From contig NC_088309.1 in NCBI RefSeq assembly GCF_910592395.1, positions 11,968,599-12,032,598 on the forward strand: DNA of 64,000 nucleotides, in the 5' to 3' direction. Each line of letters opens with the position of its first letter. Positions within the stretch are counted from its first letter, which is position 1. Positions 33,918 to 45,345 of the stretch are shown piece after piece. The notes beneath the pieces are model-generated. The model saw only the letters and a list, made by a program, of their open reading frames with translations. It did no database searches and had not been told where the DNA came from. The translations under genes and the position numbers were made by a program. The DNA is from Lineus longissimus (taxonomy: Eukaryota > Nemertea > Pilidiophora > Heteronemertea > Lineidae).

Positions 33918-36900
33918 CTAGCGGCATTCCCAGACTTTCAGAAATTGGTCAACACTCCCTGTTATCACAAAGGGAGCACTTCTATGGAAATCTGAAGAAA
34001 ACAGCAAGGCAATTTCAAAGACTTATTGAGCATGTGTTCGAATAGACTGAAAAGTTTGATCCTCTATTAAACCTTTAAGGCCACAATCAAATATCACAGA
34101 CACTGCTATCACCATGATTTCTATTTCACACCAATTATACTTCTGAAGCAAGCGATCTAACTTCAGCTTGGCTTTCTAACAAGAGTCCCAGATTTTGCAG
34201 TTTGGGCTTCTACTGGCACAGTCGTTGAGGTACTAGTAATCTTAGACAACCTCTTATACGCAGTACGGTAAATAAAACCAGACCCCCAGACTAGAAAAAG
34301 AAATTGAACTGGATTCATATCTAGATCCATGTGATAAGCATGGAACGCAGCTATCCACCACCTCTGCTAAAAAAGTGAAATTTGACTAAATTTACCCCGC
34401 ACAGTATCCAGGCCACACCAATTCAATACCTCAGATAGCTGACAAACCTATTCCACTAATGTGGAAAAAACGTAATCATGCTTACCTAATGAAGTAACAA
34501 AGTGCAAGTGCGCATCCAGCGTTTTCATGTTCCTCTTGTTTGAGATATCCCATGTTCGTAGCGTCTTGTCGTCAGAAACGCTAATGATGTATTTACCCTG
34601 GGGGTGGAACAGCAGGCCACGCACCCAGTTGTCATGACCAATCTGAAAATAATTATGCGAGATTTAGAAATATACTGGAATATTAAGGACACTGCTGGGA
34701 CTGACAAATGCTGTTCTTAATAGAGGTGTCCTGATTAGAGAGGTCAAATTGAATGGTAACAACCAATTTGGGACCAAAACTAGTGTCCTTAACTCTTTAC
34801 ATGCGCTAGCCGCCGCTGGTCGGCGCAAAAAACTTACGCTGTTCTCCCAGGAGCCGCCATTACTCGGCTCCATTCAAACAGTGCGAAACTCCGGCAAGCC
34901 GACTACAAGCTACTCCAACTTTAATGTATCGTAATTTCTTATTGGCTGGCTCCATGGTGACCCTATTTGAATGGCCAATAAGAGATAAGCTTCTATTTTC
35001 TATTCAGGTCACTCCGTTCTAATTTAGTATTCATGAGGCATGAATAATAACGATGTATTGGCGGGGTTCCCCAGGAAGTTGACCTCGTCGGCCATTCTTA
35101 AACGTTTCTTTAATCTTTTTTTTTGATTGACGTGCCACATTGATTTATTTGATTCGAGCTCCGGATCAGAATTTGAAGGTTTTGCAGATTCAGATATCAA
35201 TGTTTCGGTAGGAAGTGATGATAGTGACTGGGACTTAGATTTTTATTATAAACATTTTGTGTCGGATGAGGACGATAGCGACAGTGATTTCTCTGGCTTT
35301 GAGCCAGTGGAAGACCCGGATGATGGAAAGTAGAAAATTTTACGGCGATTTGTAGAAATTTTTTTCTCTCCAAGTTTGCAGGCCTTGTTCTCAGTTACTT
35401 TTCGTTAGAATTCAAAATAAATTACATGAGTTTATGCGGAATTTAATTCTTAGTTACTCCCCAAAATTTTAGCCCTGTACTATGAACAGCAACGGAGATA
35501 ATATCACTTATGTAAACACTACCTGAAATACGGCCGCGTCAGTGACGCGCTCCCGGGAAACTATATCAGAATAATGACGCTGTGTATTCAGGACTTTGAC
35601 GCTATGACGCACGCGGGTCTAGCGTATGTAAAGAGTTAATAGAGAGGTTGTCCTTAATAGAGACAAACTTGAAGCTCTCATCTAGTATTAAAGAAGGGCT
35701 TCCACCTCATATTTTTCTCTGTAACCATTCCGCTTGACATTTTCAGTTTCATTTGGAAGAAGAACAGGAGAACCGACAAACCGAGTTGACCCTTGATATG
35801 ACAGGAATCCAAACCCAACACAGATGACCGGGCTTGGAATTGCGGATGTAGTCAAACCATTATCAGGCACAGATCTTTACAACCACTAAACCACCTTCTA
35901 TTGTTGAACAATCAAGAGGAAAGGAGCAACAGGCCAGTGAGGCCACTACAATATTGTAGTCAAACACAACTATAAATTTCACCTTTCAGCATCAAGGACT
36001 ACTGGGAGCAATTCTCCTCCCAAGGGTGGAAGGCTACTTACCAATGTGAATAAGCATGTGTGGACGCCAACGTCCCAGACTTTAATTGTCTTGTCTCTTG
36101 AACCAGAGATCAGGAATGGGCCTTCACTTGAAGTCCCTCGCTTATCCTGAAATTAACAACAATATATCTGATTTAACTGAACTGAGATATTTGATAAGCT
36201 AATTTGCCAATCACAGTTAAACTACATGTAGAATTAAACTTGAACTAAACTGCCTACACACGTCTAATGATAACATTTACAAAGAGGTTTGGCATTGATC
36301 TCAATGCCTAAGATTTGTCAGCAATGCTAATGTTTTCTTAGCCGAATATGTCAACAAACTAACAAGTTAAAAGTTAAAGTTAAAAGCTAAAAAAATTCAA
36401 AATGTCTGATGCCAATGATGACATACCTCATTCCCAGCAGCTTCATTGATAGCCTGTCGAGCAGATTGCGGAGCCCAGGCAATGCATTCGACCACGTGTT
36501 CATGCTCGCGCAATTCCACCTTGCACTCACGAGTGGCAGTCACCCACACTCGAACAGTCTGTAAAGCAAGGGCATAGAAAGATATGAACACAACTTGGAG
36601 ACGACTTTATGATCACATTCGGGTGACAAACACTGAAGTGTGTTAGAGAAATCAACCAACCATTAGCGTCTTTAACCACCAACCAACTGTGGTGAGGCAG
36701 ACAATTTACTATCTTTTCACAATGCAATGCACATCACGAATAGACTCTACTTCTTTGTAAGACTAAAGGACGGTACCTGACAGTGTCAAAATACATAATA
36801 TCGACCTGCATTTCAATTTGTTTTCATGATAGTGACCCCAGCGGGAATTAACAAGCAATCACATTTAAAGGGGTGTGATCATTCTCCTTGATTCTTATTT

Positions 36901-39900
36901 GTATGAGCCAGATTTTGATTCGAAACTAAATAACTCCAAATCTTTCACAATATAGGTGGAGTCCCTTGCTTGTATTAAAAGAAGCCACCTAAACCAACTC
37001 TGCTCAGTAAGTAGAGAATTTAATGCCTCAAAACAAAACCTTACCTGATCATTCGAACAGGAAGCCAGTAAGGACCCATCAGGGTTAACCCGTACCATTC
37101 GAACCCAATCTCTATGACCTGTATATGTGCGGGTATTGAATCTGAAATTTTATGACAAAGTTTTAGAATTAAAATTAAATTAAAATAAAGTAAAGGTTTA
37201 AGTAACCAGGTTGCATGTTGCACCAAGACTTGTTTTGTTACCAGTAGGGACTGCAGAAGTTACAAGAGACAAGTAGTGCATCAATGGATAGCCATCTTCC
37301 ACTTTCAAGCTTGGCCAGTTATGCACAGACTGCCACAGTGCGGTTGAGGTTCTGTGTATCATACGGTACAAATATTGATCAGCAAGCGCACACAAACAAC
37401 TTGGAAGATGTGTGCACCTATTAGTTTGCACTTCAGAACAGCCCACAACAGATAAACGCTGTAAAAATAATAAAGGTCCCCCTAGCATTATCTCCAACTC
37501 CTTCACTAACTTATCCAGCTGCAAAAGTGCAAACATCTCTTGTTGTTGTCATTCCCTAAAGCAACTCTAATCCAGATGAAAATACTTTAGACGGCTGCTT
37601 AACAACACAATTGTCATTTCAAGGAAGAACTAAGAAAGACTTGACTTCTAGCTATAAAACCAACAGGCTGAATATATCGTAGTACTAGGTGTTGAAGTGT
37701 AATCTATTTGTGAAAGAACTCTCTTGAGAAAGTTGCGCTCTTTTTGGATTGCTGCAAAATCAAAACTAGGGAGCAGTGAACTTACCCAGTGTTGACTTCC
37801 CACATCTTTATAGTTTTATCCCTAGATGCTGATACTAAGAAATCTCCGCTAGGTAAGAAACATACACTCGATACATTGTGATCATGCCCTGAAAGGAGAT
37901 AAGAGATGGAAAATTATTCAGCTACAGCCGAGTTTAGTATTCTCCGCTCGAAATTTCTTCGGCCAGATGCCATAACCATATTTTACCTTCGTTTCCATTT
38001 AGTCCAGGCTGGCAGCAACATAAATCTGTCCAGGTCCTCAAGTGGAAAAACTAAATTTGCCTGGATGCATTACCTGGACGAAAAGCATAGTGGAGAACCA
38101 CTGTTTTTATAGCATCGGTGACAAATTGACAAACAGGACAAAAGGGTTTTCAAAACACAGGGTAATGAGATCATAAGAGACCAAACTCACGACTCAAAAG
38201 TCGCAATGAAGCCAAAGTGGAACACTGACCACAATAATGTTTTTATCACTCAGGCTTACCGTGGAGTGTCTTCATACAAGTCCATACGTTATCTTGAAAA
38301 TCCCATAGTTTTACTGTCAAATCTGCTGAACAAGAGGCTGAAATAGAACAAAAGATGATGATAAATGAGTTTGATGACAATGATCGATCCAATGCATTGT
38401 TTTAAACTCCAAACCAAACCATGCATCTCCACAGACCACCCTGCTGTCAGTGACAATTTCACCTGCAGTGAACAGCCCCAAGAGAAATGACGTTTTCCTG
38501 CCAGAAAAAAAAATAATGAGGTGAAACGATGACAGTGGAATGACCTAAAAAATTACTACCATGGCTAAGATTCCCTTTAGGCCTGCAAGTCCACAGAAGT
38601 TCACACATATTTTTTTCATGTACAATGTATTTGTGGAAAATCTTAAAACTACATCTGACATAGACACTGGCCAAAAAAGATTGCATTATTCAAAATAATT
38701 GAAAAGCATGTTATCAATGATAAGTCTCCTTTGATTATAACATGAAGGCTCTTACCAAGTATTTTGCCAGTATGATCAAAGGCTATATCTTGAACCGAAT
38801 CCGTGTGACCTTTCAGACTCTTGACATATTCGCCGCATTCATAATCCCAGATCTGGAAAGAAAAGAAACTTGACATTTTAAAACAGCCTTTCCAGTAACT
38901 TCATCAATAGAGTAAAATCAGGGTCCTTGATATCCAAAAATAAGAACTGCATTGGGTATTCAATCAAAAGAAGGGACCAGGTTTTCGAAAAACCTCGGTT
39001 TTGGCCTACATTTAATTAGCTTCATCCTCGTACTGTTTGATGAGACAACCAAAACCTAAAGCTCACTTTTAGTTCCTTAATCAAAACTCATGACAATGAA
39101 ACAAAACCAACCATAATTGAAGCGTCTTCGCTGCATGATACCATGTAATTATAATGTGGGTGAAATATAACTCTAGTAATCGGGCTCCTATGTCTCTTCA
39201 ATTCAAACTTGGCTGGTGGACGTGGAATCCAATCGGCAGCATTTCGATCTTTGCGTGTGGGTCCGCCAGAGGTGATTTCCTTCTCGGCCTCTGATAGTTT
39301 GGCCTCCAGGTCCATCACCTTGGTAACAGAAACAGTTGAGTACAATGTTATTGCTTTAACAGGGCGCATTAAAATTTTCTTGGTCAAGCAAATCCATTTC
39401 TGTGATAGCACGTACGTTTAATGGCTTTAACATGTTTAATGGCTTACGCAACATTATCTACAGACTAACAGTGCCAACAATAAGGAAGTATAAGGGTAAA
39501 CTACAAATTATTACCCAATCAAAATAGTATGGTTTTTACGTAATGAAAGATGATGCAAGTCTATATATGTAGGTCTATACAGTGTTCACATTATGAAAGT
39601 GCAGAAAGTACGTAGTTTTTTCTCACCTTTTTCTGCAATCTTATCACTGATGTCCATTTCTTCTCTAATAAACCACTGTATTTCTTCTCTATGTCTTCAG
39701 GCTGCAATTCATAGAAAACAGAGAAAAATTCTAACTTCACCACATGTTGATGTACACCAGACTAGACAATGTTAAAAACACCATCATTATTCCATGCCAA
39801 CTTGCTAGTACTTCAGACTGTAATGCTAACAGAATGGGTCAAAATATTTACATGGACACAAAAGAAATTGATACGCACGCAAGACATCAATACTTTTGGC

Positions 39901-42876
39901 TAGGATATAATTAAAAGGTTTCTCTTCCGATTTTGATACTTGTATGCCAGTTGCATTACTTCACACACACTTTCTCATGTACATGGAGAAGATATGTGGC
40001 GTAGTGGTTAGAGCACCGGGCTCAGAATCAGGAGGTCGTGGGTTCGATTCTCGGAAGGGTCACCGCTTTTTCGTCTTTGTGTCCTCGAGCAAGGCACTTT
40101 ACCCTACTTGCTTCTCTCCAGCCAGGAGTAAATGGGCAACTGGCAGGAATGGCCAACTATGATTGAATGTTAGTCCTGAGCGCTGTATAGCTGCAGCTCG
40201 GACATGTCGGACCTGTGATACTCCGAAAGATTAGAACTTGAATCACGAATGTACAGGTCAATAGCCAGGGGTAATAATGTGAAGCGCTTTGAGCGACTGA
40301 AACCAGTTGGATTTAGCGCAATGTAAGTCTCATGATTATTATTATTGTTACATGTATCATCCCTATAGAAGCAAGTGAAAGAGTCAATAATTTTATTGGA
40401 ACTGCACAGTCGTTTATCAATTTCTGTCAAAACGAGCCAGAAACTTCGAAACAAAACAAAATGATCGTGACACCGACCTCTGTTGCATCGGGCTGCATTG
40501 TTTTCGAAGGTGCCCCACCTGACATCATGACGCCTCTTGGATTTTACATGAAACCTGTCATTTTCGCGAAATAATGGCGCCAGCACTATTTTGGCGCCAA
40601 GAAGTTGCCCCTTTCAATAGTTGATTCAAATGACTCCAGTATTTCATATCACAATATTCCGGCACATATGGTAATTTGTCTGGTGTCTCACAGGTAAACT
40701 GTATTTTGAACTCTTCTTTTTATCCACTGACTATTTGTCATGTTTGACATAGAAATCTCATTTATTATTAATTGATTTTCAGCAGGTTCTATTCCAAACA
40801 TAACAACAACAGATTTCTGTTCTAATGGTGGGTATCAGTTACACTGTTTGGTCCAACACACTTGACAATAAGAAAGCGAAACATCAGGACAGGTGATACA
40901 ATATTGAAACACATTTACCTTTCTGAAGAAAATACAGGTGTAGCTTCAAATGCACTGGCTTTCTTTACATCTTTCTAAAACTTTGTTCTCGCCCTATTGC
41001 CTGTAGTTGGATGTTTAATTGGTGGTGCACATTCAACAGTTAACTGACTACATGATGTAGTCAACTTACAAAATTGACTTAGTACCATGCATAAGATGCA
41101 CTACCTTCTTTTATAGATGCAATACTGCAAACCATGCAGCCCATAAGAAGATATTCAAAACACAAAATAATTCCTGAGAAGTTTATTTAACTTGAGCGCA
41201 AATATGAACATCAATTATAGATGATTCAACATGTATCAACAAGGCATGCGGAGACAACAAATTCGGTTAACACCCAACATCTTGGCAACAGCCATTAGAA
41301 CTGGGCCAAACATTGAGCAACAGTAAGAGGATTAACATAATCTTGTGCATGAAACACAGACCCGAACACTGATCACCATGAATTGGTCAAGATAATTATG
41401 CTTACCATTTCCGCCTCCTTCTTGAACTCTTCCAAAGCAGTGTAGAAACCATTCTGACCCAGATAGTCGGCGATAGCCTTGTTACTGGAAAGAAAGAAAC
41501 AAATTGCAAAGATTAAGAAATGTTTGAAAACAGGCTTTCTCTGTTTACATTAGAGGTCAGGACCGTTTCACATGTTGCTCTGACATGTGGAACACAGGCG
41601 GGGGAAACACTGGACATTGTCTGATGACAATTGACATGCAAGTGCACCACCAGACACTGATATGAGGAACCTCCCTCAGACCTGAGTGGACAACTCCATA
41701 TTACAGACATGTCCCAGTGTTCTTCACAGGGTGTTCTCAAGGCAAGGTCCATGTACCCATGATGTTCCAGGATTTTTGCCAGTGTGCAACACAAGGTACA
41801 TTGTAGGGTGGCCAGCAATTAAGGTAGGGTGGCCCGATAAAAACCCTTTACTGAATTCTAGAGAAAGGAAGAGTGGCTCTTCCACGCTACATGTATGTAC
41901 ATGTAGGGTACCAACCTACATGTACCTGGTCCAGGGCTAGGGTGGGTGGGTAGGGTAGGTAGGGTGGGACCCCCTCACAAATGGCCTCGTGGAGGACAAG
42001 TCCATTCAGACCCGATTCTTTTCTAGTCACAATAGCGCCAGGATGCACACCGTCTCTCTACTCCAAAAATTGCAGACATTACGATGGAGCCTTTTGCGTT
42101 GGTCCACACACCTTGAGTAAACAAAAACAATGGCTTCCCCTTGGCCCCAGTGGGGAGTCAAGTATCCCAAGCAAGTGAGGAGTTGACGGAACTTACAATG
42201 AACTAAATCAAACAATGTGTTCAGCTAATTATTTGTCAAGATGTCTGCTGTTCCCATGATTTTAACCACAGGTTTTGTTTACTCATGAATATTCTCTGCG
42301 CATCATTAGATCATTAGCCAAGCTATTTTGATTGCAGTCTAAATTGAGTTGTTTGTCCCCATTTGCGCTAATGAAAAATCACAAAAGAATAGAGTCTGGA
42401 GAGTAGTAGCTTACCTGTTGATTTTTACCTTATGCATTAGCAATTTTTTATGATGTACACTGCGGTAGTAAAATACGAATGTAGCCAAATTGTCTCCCAT
42501 TGCCAAGACAAGAAGGCCTTATGATTCAAAGAAATTTCATACCCGCATATGAATATTATCAGAAACCCAGACTTACAATGTACGGAGTTTATATATTTGA
42601 AAACATAACCTGAAAAGATTTGTTTTTAGTAACTCCCCGAATGGAAGAATTCATCACCCTCACTTTTTGGACTATCATCTCATAGCATAACCTGCCTATT
42701 AAGGACACCTCTAAAAGACACCAGTGCAAAGTCCAATGGCTGTCTGCAACCCCCCCAGGTTGTTACTCTATCCTTTTACATAATTTCTGGAATGTATTTT
42801 TGGTAAACAGACACCATGCAAAACACTCCGAAAAATCAACTTACAGCTCCTCTCTCTGTCTCTGTGAAAGAACCAT
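33918..42876 (-). CDS. PAFAH1B1: LIS1 / platelet-activating factor acetylhydrolase IB regulatory subunit (dynein regulator)
   Basis: Twelve coding exons: 42845-42876, 41406-41484, 39627-39701, 39112-39318, 38756-38852, 38260-38337, 37786-37888, 37045-37141, 36427-36558, 36042-36146, 34486-34642 and 33918-33991. They sum to 1236 nt, i.e. 411 aa against 410 in human. It starts [19 protein letters not shown] (LisH dimerisation motif), continues with a coiled coil ([20 protein letters not shown]), the linker [19 protein letters not shown], then seven WD40 repeats ([82 protein letters not shown]) and ends [15 protein letters not shown]1 binds and activates cytoplasmic dynein with NDEL1 and scaffolds the PAF acetylhydrolase. 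The donor after the 39112 exon (GTTGGT) is weak but gives the expected ASIM-IWD junction. An acceptor near 43040 suggests a non-coding exon upstream. The gene is head-to-head with METTL16. The intron after the second coding exon (39702-41405) contains a SINE. Confidence 0.97.
34670..34788. mobile_element. pogo/Tigger-like MITE, split by a later insertion (left part)
   Basis: Contains CTGGGACTGACAAATGCTGT, TTAGAGAGGTCAAATTGAAT and GGGACCAAAACTAGTGTCCT, collinear with the copy at 30232-30409. It stops exactly at the TTAA that begins the next element. The right part resumes at about 35640 (TAGAGAGGTTGTCC). It lies in the LIS1 intron between the last two WD40-coding exons. Confidence 0.72.
34789..35639 (+). 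mobile_element. piggyBac-like element nested in a MITE
   Basis: Left end TTAACTCTTTACATGCGCTA; right end, opposite strand, TTAACTCTTTACATACGCTA: nearly perfect inverted termini with the TTAA target duplicated. 851 bp. It interrupts the pogo-like MITE whose halves are at 34670-34788 and 35640 onward. The interior carries a short plus-strand frame with an acidic Ser/Asp tract and no catalytic domain. Confidence 0.85.
35127..35333 (+). pseudogene. Acidic N-terminal fragment of a piggyBac-type transposase
   Basis: 68 codons rich in Asp/Ser/Glu ([25 protein letters not shown]), ending EDPDDGK and a stop. piggyBac transposases often start with such a low-complexity acidic region containing 'DSDSD/EFSGF'-like phrases. 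Its location within TTAA-bounded termini supports this reading. The DDD catalytic core and the C-terminal cysteine-rich region are missing, so it is non-functional. Alternatively it is chance low-complexity sequence. Confidence 0.55.
39990..40345 (+). mobile_element. Complete-looking tRNA-derived SINE
   Basis: Head: box A TGGCGTAGTGGTTAGAGCAC (from 39997), box B GGTTCGATTC (40041-40050). Body: TCGAGCAAGGCACTTTACCC, a phrase found in many metazoan SINEs. Tail: GAAGCGCTTTGAGCGACTGA then a 'GCGCAATGTAAG' segment and an ATTATTATT end, resembling CR1/L2-type 3' tails. It lies in the long LIS1 intron between coding exons 2 and 3. Confidence 0.82.
42690..42800. mobile_element. Diverged pogo/Tigger-like MITE fragment
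   Basis: TGCCTATTAAGGACACCTCT, AGACACCAGTGCAAAGTCC and TGGCTGTCTGCAA recall the 'staggered GTCCTTAATAGAG' motif of the MITE family at 30232-30409, but the termini are not preserved. Low-confidence relation. Confidence 0.35.
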
Positions 42877-45345
42877 TGTGATGCTAAGAGGTATCCTGCT
42901 TGTGAACACGAAATAAACTTCTATCAAACCCAAGCTGGTTTACAATCCAATTGTCGAGTACAGCACCAGGAATGCTACTTTTATAATACTTCAAGGAAAA
43001 CTACTACATCACTTGCTGGTCATCGTGGACACTCCATTGCTCTGAAAAAGACAATTAAAGAAGTTTGACAACTTGAAACAGTTAAAAGTCACCTTGTGAA
43101 CTGAAATTCAATTTGACCCATCTGCATGGTGATCTGCTTCAGGACGTCATCAAATTCAAAATAGACTACAATGTAATGGCTGCCAGTTTCAAAGAAAAAG
43201 ATTAGGAATTTTCCTAATTATTAAAAAGTACCACACCACTTCAGTACTTCAACAAATTTGGAATCTGCATAAAAATGTTCTTCTGTTTGAGAAACAATTA
43301 TCATTTCACACTGGTAGTCTTAGAGATGAGATGGCATTTTTAAAGGCCAAAAAAGTGATTAAACAATAGAAATGCACATAGGACAGACCCTCTCTCGATA
43401 TTACAAGTATTACAAGAAGATTTCTTGCGATCTCCAAAAGCCGAGATTAATACAAACTGATCATGAATAAGCCTTTTAAATAGATACTTAAAAAGGCATA
43501 ATACGACACCTAGGGTCAGAAGGACTGAACTAAGCTTACTTGAACTAACCAATTGTTTCCCCTTCCCGTGCAAACTACAGCAAAACTGATCTGTTAAAAG
43601 GCCTATGAATGATTTTTCCCGCGCCGTCATTTCAATCAACCGTTATTCAATCTGGCAGACAGTACTGCAAAATGCCAGCCCAAACCAAGAGGAAACCAAG
43701 TTATGAAAAATAGGGCATTTAATGGTTTAGGGTCTTCAACATCATGATTTTAGTAGGGAGGACTGACAGTGGCAGAATTTTACAGCAGGCATGATTGAGG
43801 CAAAGCCACAACCCAACTCAGAAGTGTCACTTCGTGCCTAGTACATGGCTTTATGAACAGCGTTATTTAAAGAAATCTAAGCGTAATTGAGAGAGGGCAC
43901 AGTTGAAATTGTGGGGGTTTAAAAAAAGCGGACCAGGAGGGCGATTTATTGGCCCAGCCGTGACGATTTTGTGACATTTTCACCCTCATTTGAAATTCAG
44001 CTTGGCTAAGGCGGCCATGTTGGATTTGGCGATTTGTTAAGGAAACCGGGATTAGGGCCCGATTTGACAGTTTTCCGTGCGTTGGATTAACGCGTTCATT
44101 GCTCATAATCTAGTTTGTAACTTACAATTTGTTACTTTACCAACAAGGTCTCTGAAAAGCGAATATTTCTGCCTGTTTAGGCAATATTTCGACGAAATTC
44201 CTACACGTTGAAAGATTACCCACAATTCCGACGTCCAATGCGCATTTTCAGCGCGCAGCTCGTTCTCGCGAGAAAGCAGGTGCGCGCGGCTTGCTAGCAG
44301 AAGTCATTCTTTTTTTCTTTGCAAACGTTATTATTACGTACAGATACATTCTTGATTTTCAGTTTGAAGTGAATATTCATCAGGATAAAGGCACAAAGCT
44401 GACGTCTATATTAAGATATATGTACAGATATTTGTAAAGAATCTAAAGATTCCTCTCCCCCTGACATGCCTGACACTCGCGTCGCGACAGTGTCAGTGAC
44501 GTGCACGTGCACTATGACTATCACGACACGCCTTCGCCTTGTACATGCATGCATATAAATTGTGTGTACTGTTGTAGTGTAGATAGAACATGTAGAATGT
44601 AACGTACGACACGTGACGATTTCGAAGAAGTTTGTTTTGGCACTGACCACTAGTAATGCGTTTCACCTTGAACAAAGGATCACTGTGTAACGGGCATTGT
44701 CCGAAATCAACTTAGGCCTTCTGACTTGTTCTGAGTGTCGTGTGCCCATTTGATTTGATGTTTTGACGGTGATTCGTCTTCTTCGAAAAGCCAATTTTTT
44801 TAACTTGACCCTCAACTCAAACTGCTCAAGCCTTCGATCAACTCCTCCATCCTGGACTCCGTTACACCATTGACACAATACGCAGATCTGCCTGTAAGTT
44901 GGTTCTGTTATTCCTAACTAGATAGATAGATGGCACACAACCGCCGATATTAACCAATGCAAAGGCTTGTAATGTAACCAGAGTGCCCTTTGATCAGCTG
45001 ATTTTTTATTTGCACATGTCAATGCATGCTGAACTCATTTCGGTCAGTTGGCCACGGCGTGACAGTGACAGAATGACAAACACAGTAGAGTAATGGGGCA
45101 TTAGGGAAAAAACATTCACAATTTCATTTCACGGTTATAAAGGGTAGTTCAGTCACACAACATTGGCATTGCCATTAGACTGTTAGTGTTATTGTTCAAT
45201 TGTTGGTCCTGGAAAAAAAGTATCATTATTTTAATATTTACAAGATTTTTTGCTGGCAGTGGCACACCATATTTATCTTCTCTCACATGAATAAGTATTT
45301 GATAAAGTTGTTGTTCATAATACATTCTTTTATTTAAGGATCGGG
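42877..45345. promoter_or_regulatory. Bidirectional promoter region, LIS1 and METTL16
   Basis: 2.5 kb lies between the two start codons and should hold the 5' non-coding exons of both genes. On the minus strand a polypyrimidine tract and AG near 43042 suggest a LIS1 5' UTR exon joined to the start-codon exon. On the plus strand a donor CCTGTAAGTTGG at about 44890 and the acceptor TTTATTTAAG just before 45339 suggest a METTL16 5' UTR intron. CpG is enriched around 44220-44300 (GCGCGCAGCTCGTTCTCGCG, GGTGCGCGCGGC). Confidence 0.65.
44264..44273. promoter_or_regulatory. TCTCGCGAGA palindromic promoter motif
   Basis: A perfect TCTCGCGAGA palindrome (within TTCTCGCGAGAA) lies between the two divergent genes in a CpG-rich patch. 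In mammals this motif marks many TATA-less, often bidirectional housekeeping promoters. An ACAATTCC sequence about 40 bp to its left recalls part of the ZNF143-type site but is incomplete. Confidence 0.65.

Noticed and set aside
39990-40060. A functional tRNA gene
   Set aside because: Boxes A and B are present, but the sequence runs into a SINE body and tail and no closed cloverleaf is seen.
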